Assembly: GCF_900110135.1 (NCBI RefSeq) | Contig: NZ_FOCO01000022.1 | Location: forward strand, 1 to 57,069 | Length of the DNA: 57,069 nt | Direction: 5' to 3' | DNA from: Pseudorhodobacter antarcticus | GTDB taxonomy: Bacteria; Pseudomonadota; Alphaproteobacteria; Rhodobacterales; Rhodobacteraceae | Part shown: positions 25,570-35,685 of the stretch, piece by piece | Layout: each line of letters begins with the position of its first letter | Position numbering within the stretch: position 1 is the first letter of the stretch | The notes under the pieces: model-generated | Told to the model about the DNA's origin: nothing | The model's database searches: none | The model's input: the letters and a program-made list of their open reading frames with translations, nothing else | Position numbers and translations under genes: made by a program

Positions 25570-27873
25570 TTAGCTGAATTTATTGTCGCGCGGAAAGCCG
25601 CGTGGGGCCATGCGGCCTGCGGTGGCGCGTTTGGCCAGCCATTCATCAAGGGCGGGTTCGGTGCGGGTGCGGCCTGCGGGGTCTTTCCACGACAGACCAC
25701 CTTCAAGCGCAAAGGTGGTGGCATCTGAAAGCCCGCCATCTTTGTATTTTTGCAAACGCACGCCTTTGCCTTTGGCCATTTCTGGCAGCTCGTCCAGCGG
25801 GAAAACCAACACTTTGCGGTTTTCGCCGACGACCGCGATGTGATCGCCCACAATGGGTTTGCACACGGCGGTTTTGGCGCCGCCCCGTAGGGTCAGCACT
25901 TGTTTGCCCGCCCGCGTCATCGCCACGGTTTCATCGGAAGGGCAGATAAACCCATCGCCATCCGTGGAGGCGACCAGCAGTTTGATGCCGGGTTTATGGA
26001 TGATAAGGTCGGTGATGTCGGCGTCATTGGGCAGATCGACCATCAAGCGCACGGGTTCGCCCATGCCGCGACCGCCGGGCAGGTTTGCGCCCAAAAGGGT
26101 ATAGAATCGCCCGTTGGAGCCGACAAGGATGATGCGATCGGTGGTTTCGGCGTGGAATTGAAAGCGGCCTTCGTCGCCGTCTTTGAACTTAGCCTCAGTG
26201 CCCGCTGCTGCATGGCCTTTCATCGCGCGGATCCAGCCCATTTTGGAACAGATCACAGTGATGGGTTCGCGTTCGATCATGGCGTCAAAGGGGACGTCTT
26301 CGACCTCACCGGCCTCGGCGAATGTGGTGCGGCGGGTGCCTTTTTCCCAGGAATTGCCAAAGGTTTTTTGCACGTCGCGCAGATCGGATGTGATGCGTTT
26401 CCATTGCAGTTTGGGGTCGGCGAGCAGATCATCGAGGCCCGCACGTTCCAGCATTAAGGCGTCGCGTTCGGCGATCAGCTCCATCTCCTCCAGCTTGCGC
26501 AAGCTGCGCAAGCGCATATTGAGGATGGCTTCGGTCTGCACCTCGGTCAACTCGCCATCACCCTGTTTGGGGGTCAGGTAGTCGCGGTCCGTCATGGCGC
26601 GGGGGTGTTTGAGCGACCAGTTTTCGCGCATCAAAGCGGGTTTGGGCTCGGTATCATAGCGGATAATGTCGATCACGCGGTCGAGGTTCAGAAAGGCGGT
26701 GATGAAGCCTTCGAGCACCTCCAAGCGGTGGTCGATTTTGTCCATGCGGTGCTGGCTGCGGCGCAGCATAACATCGCGTTTGTGGCTGAGGAAGGCGCGC
26801 AACACCTCTTTCAGGCTGCACACTTTGGGGATGCGGCCGTCGATCAGAGTGTTCATGTTCAGGCTGAACCGCACCTCTAGATCAGAGTTTTTGAACAGCA
26901 TGCCCATCAGCATGTCGGGGTCGACGGTGCGGACCTTCGGCTCAATAATCAAGCGCACATCCTCGGCGGATTCGTCGCGGACATCGCCGAAAATGGGGAT
27001 TTTCTTGATGTGGATCAGCTCGGCCAGCTTTTCGATCAGCTTGGATTTTTGCACCTGATAGGGGATTTCGGTGACGACGATTTGCCATTGGCCGCGGCCC
27101 AAATCCTCGACTGACCAGCGGGCGCGCAGGCGGAATGCGCCGCGGCCTGTGCGGTAGGCATCCGAGATGTTGGCGCGGGGTTCCACGATCACACCACCTG
27201 TGGGGAAATCGGGGCCGGGAACGTGGGTGACCAGCGCATCATCGGCGATGTCGGGGTCTTTGATCATGGCGATGCACGCGTCGATCAGTTCGTGCAGGTT
27301 GTGGGGCGGGATGTTGGTGGCCATGCCGACCGCGATGCCCGAGGAGCCGTTGGCCAGAAGATGCGGGAAGGCGGCGGGCATGACCACCGGTTCCTCCAAA
27401 GTGCCATCATAATTGGGGCGGTAATCGACGGCGTTCTCATTCAGCCCTTCCATCAATTTTTCGGCAATCGCGGTCAGGCGCGCCTCGGTGTAGCGACTTG
27501 CCGCAGGGTTATCGCCGTCGATGTTGCCGAAATTGCCCTGCCCCTCCACCAAGGGATAGCGGACGGCGAAATCCTGGGCCAGACGGGCCATCGCATCATA
27601 AATCGCCATGTCGCCGTGCGGGTGATAGTTGCCCATCACATCGCCCGAGATTTTGGCAGATTTGCGGAACCCGCCCGTGGGCGACAGCTTCAGCTCGCGC
27701 ATGGCATAGAGGATGCGGCGGTGGACGGGTTTTAACCCATCGCGGGCATCGGGCAACGCGCGGTGCATGATCGTGGACAGCGCATAGGTCAAATACCGAT
27801 CGCCAATCGCGCGGCGCAGCGGTTCGGATACCATCATAGGCGGGTTTACTGGGTCGTCGGGCGTTTTTGTCAT
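25570..27873 (-). CDS. parC: DNA topoisomerase IV subunit A
   Basis: ParC cuts and rejoins DNA in the decatenating enzyme topoisomerase IV. The 767-residue protein has the winged-helix/tower domain with [38 protein letters not shown]. The catalytic Tyr lies in the [13 protein letters not shown] region (about residue 120), and a beta-pinwheel C-terminal domain follows. Length and the [13 protein letters not shown] start distinguish it from GyrA. ATG 27873 is the likely start; the longer frame upstream is not conserved. parE is not in the window. Confidence 0.95.
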   Translation of the reverse strand: MTKTPDDPVNPPMMVSEPLRRAIGDRYLTYALSTIMHRALPDARDGLKPVHRRILYAMRELKLSPTGGFRKSAKISGDVMGNYHPHGDMAIYDAMARLAQDFAVRYPLVEGQGNFGNIDGDNPAASRYTEARLTAIAEKLMEGLNENAVDYRPNYDGTLEEPVVMPAAFPHLLANGSSGIAVGMATNIPPHNLHELIDACIAMIKDPDIADDALVTHVPGPDFPTGGVIVEPRANISDAYRTGRGAFRLRARWSVEDLGRGQWQIVVTEIPYQVQKSKLIEKLAELIHIKKIPIFGDVRDESAEDVRLIIEPKVRTVDPDMLMGMLFKNSDLEVRFSLNMNTLIDGRIPKVCSLKEVLRAFLSHKRDVMLRRSQHRMDKIDHRLEVLEGFITAFLNLDRVIDIIRYDTEPKPALMRENWSLKHPRAMTDRDYLTPKQGDGELTEVQTEAILNMRLRSLRKLEEMELIAERDALMLERAGLDDLLADPKLQWKRITSDLRDVQKTFGNSWEKGTRRTTFAEAGEVEDVPFDAMIEREPITVICSKMGWIRAMKGHAAAGTEAKFKDGDEGRFQFHAETTDRIILVGSNGRFYTLLGANLPGGRGMGEPVRLMVDLPNDADITDLIIHKPGIKLLVASTDGDGFICPSDETVAMTRAGKQVLTLRGGAKTAVCKPIVGDHIAVVGENRKVLVFPLDELPEMAKGKGVRLQKYKDGGLSDATTFALEGGLSWKDPAGRTRTEPALDEWLAKRATAGRMAPRGFPRDNKFS

Positions 27874-28048
27874 GTGGGTGGTGTAATGGGGCAGCGGCGC
27901 ACGGTCCAGCCAAATTCCCACGCGCCCCCACAAGATGTTGTCTATTTTGCCATGCCGCAGTGAAATAATTTGATTCTTTCCCACACGAAAAGGTGACATA
28001 TTGTGGGTAGTGAATTACCTGACGGGCAAATTCTGGGGTGGGTTGGTT

Positions 28049-28573
28049 ATGTTAAAGTTAATGTCGGTTCTGGCAGCTGCGATGTTTGTGACTTTGTTGA
28101 TTGGTGGCGAGAATAACGGGCAAGTGCGGCAAGGTTTGATTGGGGTTGCGCCCATGGACAAACCCGTTGTTGCAGCGCCCGTGGCCGAGGCCGAGGCAAA
28201 GACTGACGCGGCGCCTGCCGATGTGACGCTGGCCAATTTCACCCCCGTTACTGTGCAAAAACGCCGCGAGGGGGTTTCCGCACAGATTGCGGGCGCGTTT
28301 GTGATGGGCGAAAAGGTCGCGGTGGTGGAGCCGGAACCGGCAGCGGTTGCCGCAGCGACCGACAGTTCGGTGATGTTTGTCAGCAGCAATTCGGTGAATG
28401 TGCGCGGTGGCCCATCGACCGATTACGCCGTGGTGGGGCGTTTGACCCGCGCCGAGGCGGTGACCGTGGTGGCCGCAGCCGAAGAAGGCTGGGTGCAAAT
28501 TCGCATTGAAGGTGACGGGGTTGAAGGCTTTGTCGCGGCGCGGTTGCTGACCGATATTGACCCGAACGGCTGA
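28049..28573 (+). CDS. SH3 domain exported protein
   Basis: A 174-residue protein with an N-terminal hydrophobic segment (MLKLMSVLAAAMFVTLLIGG), an Ala/Val/Glu-rich linker and one bacterial SH3 (SH3_3) domain at the C-terminus (SSNSVNVRGGPSTDYAVVGRL through EGFVAARLLTD). Such domains are thought to bind peptidoglycan or surface ligands. I took ATG 28049; TTG 28001 has a good AAGGTGA site and would add 16 residues, so the start is uncertain. It stands alone, divergent from parC. Confidence 0.82.
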   Translation: MLKLMSVLAAAMFVTLLIGGENNGQVRQGLIGVAPMDKPVVAAPVAEAEAKTDAAPADVTLANFTPVTVQKRREGVSAQIAGAFVMGEKVAVVEPEPAAVAAATDSSVMFVSSNSVNVRGGPSTDYAVVGRLTRAEAVTVVAAAEEGWVQIRIEGDGVEGFVAARLLTDIDPNG

Positions 28574-28639
28574 GGGCAAGAATTGACCTTTGCGCCGCTT
28601 TGGCGCTAGGTCTGCGCCTTGATCATTTAGGGCGGCGGC

Positions 28640-29467
28640 ATGACACAAAAATCCATTTTGATTACGGGCTGTTCGTCGGGCATCGGGCTGGACAGTGCGC
28701 GCACCCTGCAGGCGCAGGGCTGGCGGGTGTTTGCGACCTGTCGCGCGCACGCCGATTGCGAACGGCTGCGCGGTGAGGGGCTGGAAAGTTTCGTGCTGGA
28801 TTACGCCAATGAGGCGAGCATTGAAGCGGCGGTTTTGACAGTGATGGACCGCACGGGGGGCACGCTGGATGCGCTGTTTAACAATGGCGCGTTTGCCTGC
28901 CCCGGCGCGGTAGAGGATTTGCCGCGCGGCGCATTGCGCGCGATATTCGAGACAAATTTGTTTGGATATCACGACCTGACGCGCCGGGTTATTCCGATGA
29001 TGCGCGCGCAAGGGCACGGGCGGATTATCAATTGTTCGTCCGTGTTGGGGCTGGTGGGGATGCGGTGGCGCGGGGCCTATGTGGCGACGAAATTCGCGAT
29101 GGAAGGGCTAACGGATGTGTTGCGCATTGAGATGCGCGACACCAATATCAAAGTGGTTTTGATTGAACCGGGGCCCATCCCGACCAAAATCCGCGAAAAC
29201 GCCATCCCCCATTTTGAACGTTGGATTGATTGGAAAAATTCGGCGCGCGCGGCTGAGTACGCGCCGCTGGTGGAACGGTTGTACAAGGCCAGCGGACCGG
29301 ACAAGTTTGAATTGCCCGCCAGTGCGGTGACCGCGAAATTGATCCGGGCGCTGGAGGCGGAGCGGCCAAAAGCGCGGTATTTCGTGACCACGCCGACCTA
29401 TATGATGGATATTGCGCGGCGGATTTTGCCGACTGCGGCGCTGGATTGGTTGATTGCGAAAACCTGA
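28640..29467 (+). CDS. Short-chain dehydrogenase/reductase
   Basis: A 275-residue NAD(P)-dependent oxidoreductase. The cofactor motif TGCSSGIG is at residues 9-16 and the NNGAF motif is near residue 80. The catalytic Ser is in IINCSSVLGLVG and the YxxxK motif in GAYVATKFAMEG. Classical SDR, single Rossmann domain, cytoplasmic. Substrate cannot be predicted. Neighbours are unrelated. Confidence 0.93.
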   Translation: MTQKSILITGCSSGIGLDSARTLQAQGWRVFATCRAHADCERLRGEGLESFVLDYANEASIEAAVLTVMDRTGGTLDALFNNGAFACPGAVEDLPRGALRAIFETNLFGYHDLTRRVIPMMRAQGHGRIINCSSVLGLVGMRWRGAYVATKFAMEGLTDVLRIEMRDTNIKVVLIEPGPIPTKIRENAIPHFERWIDWKNSARAAEYAPLVERLYKASGPDKFELPASAVTAKLIRALEAERPKARYFVTTPTYMMDIARRILPTAALDWLIAKT

Positions 29468-29530
29468 ATTAGGGGTCGCTTTTGCCGCGCAAAGGCTTAG
29501 ATGTGCCGCAGTTGAAAAAGGGGTTTTACC

Positions 29531-29737
29531 ATGCTGAGCGATCCGCTGTTTATCGTTGCTGCCATCGCCTGTTTGGGCGTTTTGGTGATTTTGGTGCTGG
29601 GCATCGGCACGTTTGGTAAGGGTGGTGAGGGTAGCGCAAAACGGTCCAACACCTTGATGCGGTACAGAATTTATGCGCAAGGGGTGGCGGTGGCGCTGAT
29701 CCTGCTTTACGTCTTTGTTAGCAAAATGGGGGCGTAA
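29531..29737 (+). CDS. HIG1-domain twin transmembrane protein
   Basis: A 68-residue inner-membrane protein with two transmembrane helices (about 7-26 and 48-65) joined by a basic loop containing KRSNTLMRYRIYAQG, the signature of the hypoxia-induced HIG1 family. In mitochondria and some alphaproteobacteria relatives modulate cytochrome oxidase; the role here is inferred only from family. AAGGGG lies at good spacing before ATG 29531. It ends three bases before the adenosyltransferase gene, so the two are cotranscribed. Confidence 0.9.
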   Translation: MLSDPLFIVAAIACLGVLVILVLGIGTFGKGGEGSAKRSNTLMRYRIYAQGVAVALILLYVFVSKMGA

Positions 29738-29740
29738 GGC

Positions 29741-30313
29741 ATGGTTGTTCTGTCAAAAATCTATACTAAAACCGGCGATAAGGGCGAAACGGCGCTGGGG
29801 AATGGCGACCGGGTTGCCAAGCACAGTTTGCGGGTGTCGGCGTATGGCACGGTGGATGAAACCAACGCGACAATTGGGTTGGCGCGGCTGCACGCCACGG
29901 GCGATGTGGATGCGGCGCTGGCGCGGATTTCCAATGATCTGTTCGATTTGGGCGCGGATTTATGTACGCCCGACCGCGAAAATGACGCCACGGCCCCCTA
30001 TCCGCGGCTGCGGATGATTGAAGGGCAAGTGTTGCGGCTGGAAGCGGAAATTGACGTGATGAACGCGAAATTGACGCCGCTGCGCAGCTTTATTTTGCCG
30101 GGTGGCACGGCGCTGGCGGCGCAAATGCACCTGTGCCGGACAGTTTGTCGGCGTGCAGAGCGTTTGACGGTGGAACTGTCGGGTGTTGAGGATGTGAATC
30201 CCGATGCAGTGAAATACCTGAACCGGCTGTCCGATTGGTTTTTTGTGGCGGGGCGCATTGCCAACAATGACGGGGCCGATGATGTTTTATGGGTGCCGGG
30301 GCTGACGCGCTGA
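29741..30313 (+). CDS. Cob(I)yrinic acid a,c-diamide adenosyltransferase (PduO type)
   Basis: Transfers the adenosyl group of ATP to cob(I)alamin to make coenzyme B12. The 190-residue PduO-type enzyme starts MVVLSKIYTKTGDKGETALGNG, with the ATP-binding TKTGDKG motif. It contains SAYGTVDETNATIG, RRAERL and KYLNRLSDWFFVAGR signatures. It would supply cofactor to mutases such as methylmalonyl-CoA or ethylmalonyl-CoA mutase, fitting the acyl-CoA genes nearby. Confidence 0.95.
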   Translation: MVVLSKIYTKTGDKGETALGNGDRVAKHSLRVSAYGTVDETNATIGLARLHATGDVDAALARISNDLFDLGADLCTPDRENDATAPYPRLRMIEGQVLRLEAEIDVMNAKLTPLRSFILPGGTALAAQMHLCRTVCRRAERLTVELSGVEDVNPDAVKYLNRLSDWFFVAGRIANNDGADDVLWVPGLTR

Positions 30314-30351
30314 TTTGAAACGCGGCGTTGCATGGCGTTGATGTGACGATT

Positions 30352-30381
30352 TTGACCTGTTTATTGCCCGCGCAAGATTAT
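30352..30381 (+). promoter_or_regulatory. Candidate sigma-70 promoter of etfBA
   Basis: TTGACC at 30352-30357, an 18-base spacer and GATTAT at 30376-30381, 62 bases before the etfB start. A short GC-rich hairpin (GGGGC/GCCCC) lies in the leader, and AAGGAG precedes ATG 30443. Assigned by pattern only. Confidence 0.5.
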
Positions 30382-30442
30382 ATCAAAGCATAGAGAGTTT
30401 TCGGGGCACTGCGCCCCGCCCCAACCCAAGGAGTCCGCGCCA

Positions 30443-31204
30443 ATGAAGGTTCTTGTGCCTGTCAAACGTGTGATCGACTATAACGTGAAAGTCCGTGTGA
30501 AGGCGGATGGCAGCGGTGTTGATCTTGCCAATGTCAAAATGTCGATGAATCCCTTTGATGAGATTGCTGTTGAACAGGCGATCCGGCTGAAAGAAGCGGG
30601 GGTGGTCGAGGAGATTATCGTCGTGTCTATCGGCGTGAAGCAGGCGCAGGAAACCTTGCGCACGGCATTGGCGATGGGGGCGGACCGCGCGATTTTGATC
30701 GTGGCGACCGAGGATGTGCAGCAAGATATCGAACCGTTGGCGGTGGCCAAGCTGTTGAAAGCGGTTGTGGATGCCGAAGGTCCGGGACTGGTTTTGTGCG
30801 GCAAGCAGGCGATTGACAACGATATGAACGCGACGGGGCAAATGCTGTCAGCGCTGCTGGGTTGGTCGCAGGCGACATTTGCATCGGAATTGGCGATTGA
30901 GGGCGGGCATGCGGTTGTGACGCGCGAGGTTGATGGCGGGTTGCAGACCATCAAAGTGGCGATGCCAACGGTGGTGACGGTGGATTTGCGGTTGAATGAG
31001 CCGCGCTATGCCAGCCTGCCCAACATCATGAAAGCAAAGAAGAAACAGCTGGATGAAAAGACGGCTGCGGATTACGGGGTCGATGTGACGCCGCGCTTGA
31101 GCGTGGTGAAAACGGTGGAACCTGCGGGGCGCAAAGCGGGCATCAAGGTGGCATCGGTGGATGAGCTGATTGCGAAACTTAAAGACGAAGCGGGGGTAAT
31201 CTGA
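30443..31204 (+). CDS. etfB: Electron transfer flavoprotein beta subunit
   Basis: EtfB binds AMP and, with EtfA, carries electrons from acyl-CoA dehydrogenases to ETF-ubiquinone oxidoreductase. The 253 residues begin [20 protein letters not shown] and include [18 protein letters not shown], the [17 protein letters not shown] nucleotide-binding region and the [20 protein letters not shown] recognition loop. Its stop overlaps the etfA start by one base. Confidence 0.97.
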   Translation: MKVLVPVKRVIDYNVKVRVKADGSGVDLANVKMSMNPFDEIAVEQAIRLKEAGVVEEIIVVSIGVKQAQETLRTALAMGADRAILIVATEDVQQDIEPLAVAKLLKAVVDAEGPGLVLCGKQAIDNDMNATGQMLSALLGWSQATFASELAIEGGHAVVTREVDGGLQTIKVAMPTVVTVDLRLNEPRYASLPNIMKAKKKQLDEKTAADYGVDVTPRLSVVKTVEPAGRKAGIKVASVDELIAKLKDEAGVI

Positions 31205-32130
31205 TGGCTGTTTTGGTTTTGGGTGAAGTGATCGACGGCGCGCTGGCGACCGATCAACTGGCGAAAACGCTGACGGCTGTGGCGTCATTGGGCGCTGTGA
31301 CCGTGTTGGTTGCGGGCGCAGGTGGCGATGCGGCGGCGGCAGAGGCGGCGGGATTGCAGGGTGTGACCCGCGTGTTGTTTGCGGATGATGCGGTGTTTAG
31401 CCACGCGATGTCGGAACCCACGGCGGCGCTGGTGGTGTCGCTGGCGGGCGATTACAGCCATATTGTTGCGGCGTCGGGCGCCTATTCCAAATCGGTGTTG
31501 CCACGGGTGGCAGCACTGTTGGATGTGATGATGATTTCCGAAGTGTTGACGGTGATTGACGGCGACACGTTTGAGCGCCCGATTTATGCTGGGAATGCGA
31601 TTCAGACGGTGAAATCGATGGATGCGACCAAGGTGATGACCATTCGCACCGCGACCTTTGACGGCGCGGGTGTGGGCGGTTCGGCGGCGGTTGAGAAGAT
31701 TGCGGTGTCGGTGGATGGCGCGATGTCGGCTTGGGTTGAAGATAAGCTGGCGGCATCGGACCGGCCGGAACTGACCAGCGCCGGGATTGTGGTGTCTGGC
31801 GGGCGCGGTGTGGGGTCGGAGGCGGATTTCGCGATGATCGAGGCGCTGGCGGATAAGCTGGGTGCGGCTGTTGGTGCGTCACGCGCGGCAGTGGACAGCG
31901 GTTATGCGCCGAACGACTGGCAAGTGGGACAAACGGGCAAGGTTGTGGCCCCGAACCTGTATGTGGCTGTGGGGATTTCCGGGGCAATTCAACACCTTGC
32001 AGGCATGAAGGACAGCAAGGTGATTGTGGCCATCAACAAGGATGAAGAAGCGCCGATTTTCCAAGTGGCCGATTATGGCTTGGTCGCGGACCTGTTTGTC
32101 GCGGTGCCGGAACTGACCGAAAAGCTGTGA
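31204..32130 (+). CDS. etfA: Electron transfer flavoprotein alpha subunit
   Basis: FAD-binding partner of EtfB, 308 residues. The C-terminal FAD domain is clear: SGGRGVGSEADFAMIEALAD, GASRAAVDSGYAPNDWQVGQTGKVVAPNLYVAVGISGAIQH and INKDEEAPIFQVADYGLVADLF. The acyl-CoA dehydrogenase at 41480 is a natural electron donor. An intrinsic terminator closes the operon. Confidence 0.97.
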   Translation: MAVLVLGEVIDGALATDQLAKTLTAVASLGAVTVLVAGAGGDAAAAEAAGLQGVTRVLFADDAVFSHAMSEPTAALVVSLAGDYSHIVAASGAYSKSVLPRVAALLDVMMISEVLTVIDGDTFERPIYAGNAIQTVKSMDATKVMTIRTATFDGAGVGGSAAVEKIAVSVDGAMSAWVEDKLAASDRPELTSAGIVVSGGRGVGSEADFAMIEALADKLGAAVGASRAAVDSGYAPNDWQVGQTGKVVAPNLYVAVGISGAIQHLAGMKDSKVIVAINKDEEAPIFQVADYGLVADLFVAVPELTEKL

Positions 32131-32149
32131 TCTTGATCGCTTAAAGAAA

Positions 32150-32178
32150 GGGGCGCCCGGCGATGGGACGCCCCTTTT
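32150..32178 (+). terminator. Intrinsic terminator after etfBA
   Basis: GGGGCG-CCC, loop GGCGAT, GGG-A-CGCCCC, then TTTT. The stem of nine pairs has a single bulged A. It lies 19 bases after the etfA stop and also close to the stop of the converging gene. Confidence 0.85.
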
Positions 32179-32182
32179 GCGT

Positions 32183-33016
32183 TTATGTGCCCAGAAGATG
32201 GTTCACGGCATCATGCAGCGCTCTTGCCACCTCGGCATGGGCCAGGGGGCCGGGGACCCCTTCGGCGGCGGGGCGTTCCAGTTCGGAAAATCGCATATTT
32301 TCAATACCTTCAGCATTTGCGCGTCGGCTTGTCACCACTTCAAGATACGCATTGGTGTTGCTGCGCACGTCATTTATCATGCCTGCATGTACCAAAACCG
32401 GATCGGGATAGGGCGTGACGGCGGCATCCGCCGCAGGGGGCGGATGATCGGACATCCAAAGAAGCAGGGTTTTGCCGCGAATGCCGCGCAACAACTGGCC
32501 CATCCGGTCCACCCAAGTGGTTTGCAATTCCAGCGCCAAATCGGCAAAACGGTGCGGACAAACCTGAAACAAAGTTTGTAACATGTGCCGTGTGAAGTTG
32601 AATTCGGTAAAATCCACCTCGCGATAGATGTTTTGCAACTGCGGGCTGGCGCGCAAAAAGCGGTCATTGCGGCGCGGATGCACCGCGTAAAACCGATTGC
32701 TGAGGTTTTGTGCGCCAACAATTTGCACGATTGTAAGATCGGCACCAGAGGCAATGCCCATCACCTCTGGGTCGTTCAGGAACACATCGATTCCCGCGTT
32801 CATGCAGCCCAGATTGACCACGGTGCGGTCACTGGTTTCAGACAGTAAGCTGGCAAACGGCACGCCAACGAACTTGCCATAGGTTTCAGACCCCCCAACT
32901 GCCACGCAATAAGGACGATGGAGCGCCTGTTTAGGCCCCCGAAACAACAGTTTAGACGTGCCATAATGACACGGAAAATAGTCGAGCGAAACACCGCTCG
33001 GATACGCATAGGCCAT
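32183..33016 (-). CDS. DUF6473 family protein
   Basis: A 277-residue protein that I match to DUF6473 proteins of Rhodobacterales from its start (MAYAYPSGVSLDYFPCHYG, SKLLFRGP) and the VAVGGSETYGKFVGVPF and VNLGCMNAGIDVFLNDPEV motifs. The Gly-rich GGSETYG and downstream LLLWMSDHPPP with a late VHAGM suggest an SGNH-hydrolase-like or sulfotransferase-like fold, but no activity is established. ATG 33016 has a GGTGG site; ATG 33037 is the alternative. Confidence 0.8.
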   Translation of the reverse strand: MAYAYPSGVSLDYFPCHYGTSKLLFRGPKQALHRPYCVAVGGSETYGKFVGVPFASLLSETSDRTVVNLGCMNAGIDVFLNDPEVMGIASGADLTIVQIVGAQNLSNRFYAVHPRRNDRFLRASPQLQNIYREVDFTEFNFTRHMLQTLFQVCPHRFADLALELQTTWVDRMGQLLRGIRGKTLLLWMSDHPPPAADAAVTPYPDPVLVHAGMINDVRSNTNAYLEVVTSRRANAEGIENMRFSELERPAAEGVPGPLAHAEVARALHDAVNHLLGT

Positions 33017-33202
33017 ACCACCCACCCAAAATTTCATACACCCAAGACCGAGATTGCAGCAAAGTCCTTTCAAAACCCCTAAATCCGGGATTTAGCACGA
33101 ATTTTTGGTATTTGCCGGAAAGCGCGGTGTTTGGTGTGCATGGCCTTGCACGCCCCCCCGCGCGGGGCTTATGGTTCAGGCGGTATTGAAGGAGAGCGGC
33201 GC

Positions 33203-34078
33203 ATGGAAATTCAGTCTGTCGGGATCGTGGGCGCAGGCCAAATGGGCAACGGGATTGCCCATGTTTTTGCGCTGGCCGGGTACGACGTGACGATGACCGA
33301 CATCAGCGCCGAAAACCTAATCAAAGCGATTGCGCTGATTGACCGCAATATTGAACGGCAAGTGACGCGCGGCAAAACCACGGCGGAGGAGAAGGCGGCG
33401 GCGATGGCGCGGATCAAAACCACGCTGGTTTTGGCCGAAATCGGGCAAAGTGACCTGATTATTGAAGCGGCGACCGAACGCGAAACGGTGAAACAGGCGA
33501 TTTTTGACGACCTGCTGCCGCATCTGAAACCGCATACGATTTTGACGTCCAACACCTCGTCCATTTCGATCACGCGGCTGGCAAGCCGGACGGACCGACC
33601 AGAAAAATTTATGGGGTTCCACTTTATGAACCCCGTGCCGATCATGCAGTTGGTGGAGCTGATCCGGGGCATTGCGACGGACAAACCGACCTATGACAGC
33701 TGCTTTGCGGTGGTGGAACGGCTGGGCAAAACGGCGGCGAGTGCGGAGGATTTTCCGGCGTTTATCGTGAACCGCATCCTGATGCCGATGATAAATGAAG
33801 CGGTTTATACGCTGTATGAGGGGGTTGGGTCGGTGAAATCCATCGACGAATCGCTGAAACTGGGGGCGAACCACCCGATGGGGCCGCTGGAATTGGCGGA
33901 TTTCATTGGGTTGGACACCTGTTTGGCGATCATGAACGTGCTGCATGACGGGCTGGCGGATACCAAATACCGGCCCTGCCCGCTGCTGACAAAATATGTG
34001 GAGGCCGGTTGGTTGGGGCGCAAAACCCAGCGCGGGTTCTATGATTATCGCGGCGATGTGCCTGTTCCGACCCGGTAA
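33203..34078 (+). CDS. 3-hydroxybutyryl-CoA dehydrogenase
   Basis: A 291-residue NAD(P)-dependent 3-hydroxyacyl-CoA dehydrogenase. The N-terminal Rossmann motif reads VGIVGAGQMGNGIAHVFAL. The catalytic His is in the GFHFMNPVPIMQLVELI motif, and the C-terminal dimerisation domain contains FIVNRILMPMINEAVYTLYEGV and KLGANHPMGPLELADFIGLDT. It works in butyrate/acetoacetyl-CoA metabolism. ATG 33203 is preceded by AAGGAGAGC. Monofunctional, without a fused crotonase domain. Confidence 0.95.
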   Translation: MEIQSVGIVGAGQMGNGIAHVFALAGYDVTMTDISAENLIKAIALIDRNIERQVTRGKTTAEEKAAAMARIKTTLVLAEIGQSDLIIEAATERETVKQAIFDDLLPHLKPHTILTSNTSSISITRLASRTDRPEKFMGFHFMNPVPIMQLVELIRGIATDKPTYDSCFAVVERLGKTAASAEDFPAFIVNRILMPMINEAVYTLYEGVGSVKSIDESLKLGANHPMGPLELADFIGLDTCLAIMNVLHDGLADTKYRPCPLLTKYVEAGWLGRKTQRGFYDYRGDVPVPTR

Positions 34079-34081
34079 AGT

Positions 34082-34351
34082 TTAGAAATCTTCGCCAAAC
34101 AGGTTTTTGACAAGAGTTTCCAGCGCGTCCATCAGCGGTTCCGACTGCGACCCGCTGGTTTTGACCGAAATGCTGGTGCCACGCGAAGCGGCCAGCATAA
34201 GAAGGCCCATAATCGAATCGCCCGACACCGACATGCCGTCTTTGGTAACCTCGGCAGTGCCATCAAACGCCTCCACCACCTCTACGAATTTGGCGGACGC
34301 GCGGGCGTGCAGGCCCTTTTCGTTTACAATTTTAAGCACGCGTTCGGTCAC
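34082..34351 (-). CDS. Phosphocarrier protein HPr
   Basis: A small (89 aa) phosphocarrier of the phosphotransferase system. The phosphorylated His is in NEKGLHARASAKFVEVV (residue 15) and the regulatory Ser in SGDSIMGLLMLAASRG, matching the HPr kinase encoded in the same cluster. GTG 34351 overlaps the stop of the EIIA gene (GTGA). The longer open frame upstream is the EIIA gene in another frame. Enzyme I and sugar-specific EIIB/EIIC are not present here, so a regulatory role is likely. Confidence 0.95.
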   Translation of the reverse strand: MTERVLKIVNEKGLHARASAKFVEVVEAFDGTAEVTKDGMSVSGDSIMGLLMLAASRGTSISVKTSGSQSEPLMDALETLVKNLFGEDF

Positions 34352-34752
34352 AGGTGATCCCCTTGTTCGCCCAGATCGAGGCTGTTGATGTATTTGCGGC
34401 CAGCATCGAGGGCCAAGGTTACGGCATCGGCCACAGCCATGTCGCGCGATTTGGTGAGTTTGATCAGCATGGGCAGATTTGCGCCGTAAAGGATGCGACG
34501 GTCGCGGCCACAACAGGCCAAAAGCGACAAGTTGGACGGGGAGCCGCCGAACATATCGGTGACAATGACCACGCCCGCGCCAGTGTCGACACTGTCGGCG
34601 GCTGCACAAATTTCAGTCTGTTTGGCGGCGCGGTCATGATCCTCTTCGATCGCGACGGCGATCATTTTGGTTTGCTTGCCCACCACATGTTCCACAGCGG
34701 AAAGATATTCCCGCGCAAGGCCCCCGTGGGCCACAATAACGATCCCGATCAC
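34348..34752 (-). CDS. PTS EIIA component, mannose family
   Basis: A 134-residue EIIA-Man domain. The phosphorylated His is in VIVAHGGLAREYL (about residue 9), and VVIVTDMFGGSPSNLSLLA is the family signature. In alphaproteobacteria this soluble EIIA acts with HPr and HPr kinase as a regulatory branch without sugar transport. It starts at GTG 34752, with a GGTGATC site, seven bases after rapZ. Confidence 0.93.
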   Translation of the reverse strand: MIGIVIVAHGGLAREYLSAVEHVVGKQTKMIAVAIEEDHDRAAKQTEICAAADSVDTGAGVVIVTDMFGGSPSNLSLLACCGRDRRILYGANLPMLIKLTKSRDMAVADAVTLALDAGRKYINSLDLGEQGDHL

Positions 34753-34758
34753 CCCTGA

Positions 34759-35664
34759 TCACCCTGCCCCAACTGCGGGCTGCGCTGCGGCCCGACGTTC
34801 CAATTCCCGATGACGTTTTGCCACCTGCCAACCCGCCTGCGCAAGCTGTGACGCGATAAGTTCCGCAACGGCAACCGAGCGGTGTTGCCCCCCGGTGCAG
34901 CCAAAGCCAATGGCCAGATGCGCCTTGCCTTCATCCAGTTGCGCGGGCATCAGGAAAAGAACGAGGTCGCTGACCTTGGTGATAAATTCAGCAAAACGCG
35001 GATCGGTGGCGATATGGGCGACCACGGCGGGGTCGCGACCATCAAGCGCGCGCAAGTCGGGCGACCAATGCGGATTGCGCAAAAAGCGGCAATCAAACAC
35101 CATATCGACGCCACGCGGCACGCCGCGTTTGTAGGAAAAAGACTGGATGGACACGGCGAGGCCGGGAGTTTGGCTGTTGTCAAACCAGCGGGCCAGCTCG
35201 GCGCGCAGATCATGCGGCGACATATCGGTGGTGTTGATGAGGTGGTCGGCGCGGGCGCGAATGGGGCTGAGCAGATCCACCTCCAGCGCGATGCCGATTT
35301 GGGGGGTGCCATCGGGGGCCATCGGGTGGCGGCGGCGGGTTTGGCCGTAGCGGCGGATGAGTTCATCAGGCGCGCAATCGAGATAGATGACGCTGAGCGA
35401 GACGCGGGGATCGGTGGTGAGTTTGTCGATCAGCGCGATCAGGGCGGTGACGTTGAAATCGCGGTTGCGCGCATCAAGGCCCAAAGCGATGGGGCGGCCA
35501 AGGCTGTCGCCATCAATCAGGCGGGGCACGAGGCTGAGGGGGAGGTTGTCGATCACCTCATACCCCATATCCTCTAGCGCGTTGATGGCCGTGCTGCGAC
35601 CAGCCCCGGACGGACCCGTCACAAGGACAATGCGATGTTCCAAAATTTGCCCGTCTGCCTGCAT
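34759..35664 (-). CDS. rapZ: RNase adapter protein RapZ
   Basis: A P-loop nucleotide-binding protein (301 aa) with [21 protein letters not shown] at the N-terminus and the C-terminal small-RNA-binding-like domain containing [16 protein letters not shown]. In enterobacteria RapZ targets GlmZ RNA to RNase E; in alphaproteobacteria its targets are uncertain, but the gene is a constant member of this PTS cluster. Located between hprK and EIIA. Confidence 0.95.
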   Translation of the reverse strand: MQADGQILEHRIVLVTGPSGAGRSTAINALEDMGYEVIDNLPLSLVPRLIDGDSLGRPIALGLDARNRDFNVTALIALIDKLTTDPRVSLSVIYLDCAPDELIRRYGQTRRRHPMAPDGTPQIGIALEVDLLSPIRARADHLINTTDMSPHDLRAELARWFDNSQTPGLAVSIQSFSYKRGVPRGVDMVFDCRFLRNPHWSPDLRALDGRDPAVVAHIATDPRFAEFITKVSDLVLFLMPAQLDEGKAHLAIGFGCTGGQHRSVAVAELIASQLAQAGWQVAKRHRELERRAAAQPAVGAG

Positions 35665-35685
35665 GTCGTTTTGTTACGCCCGCCG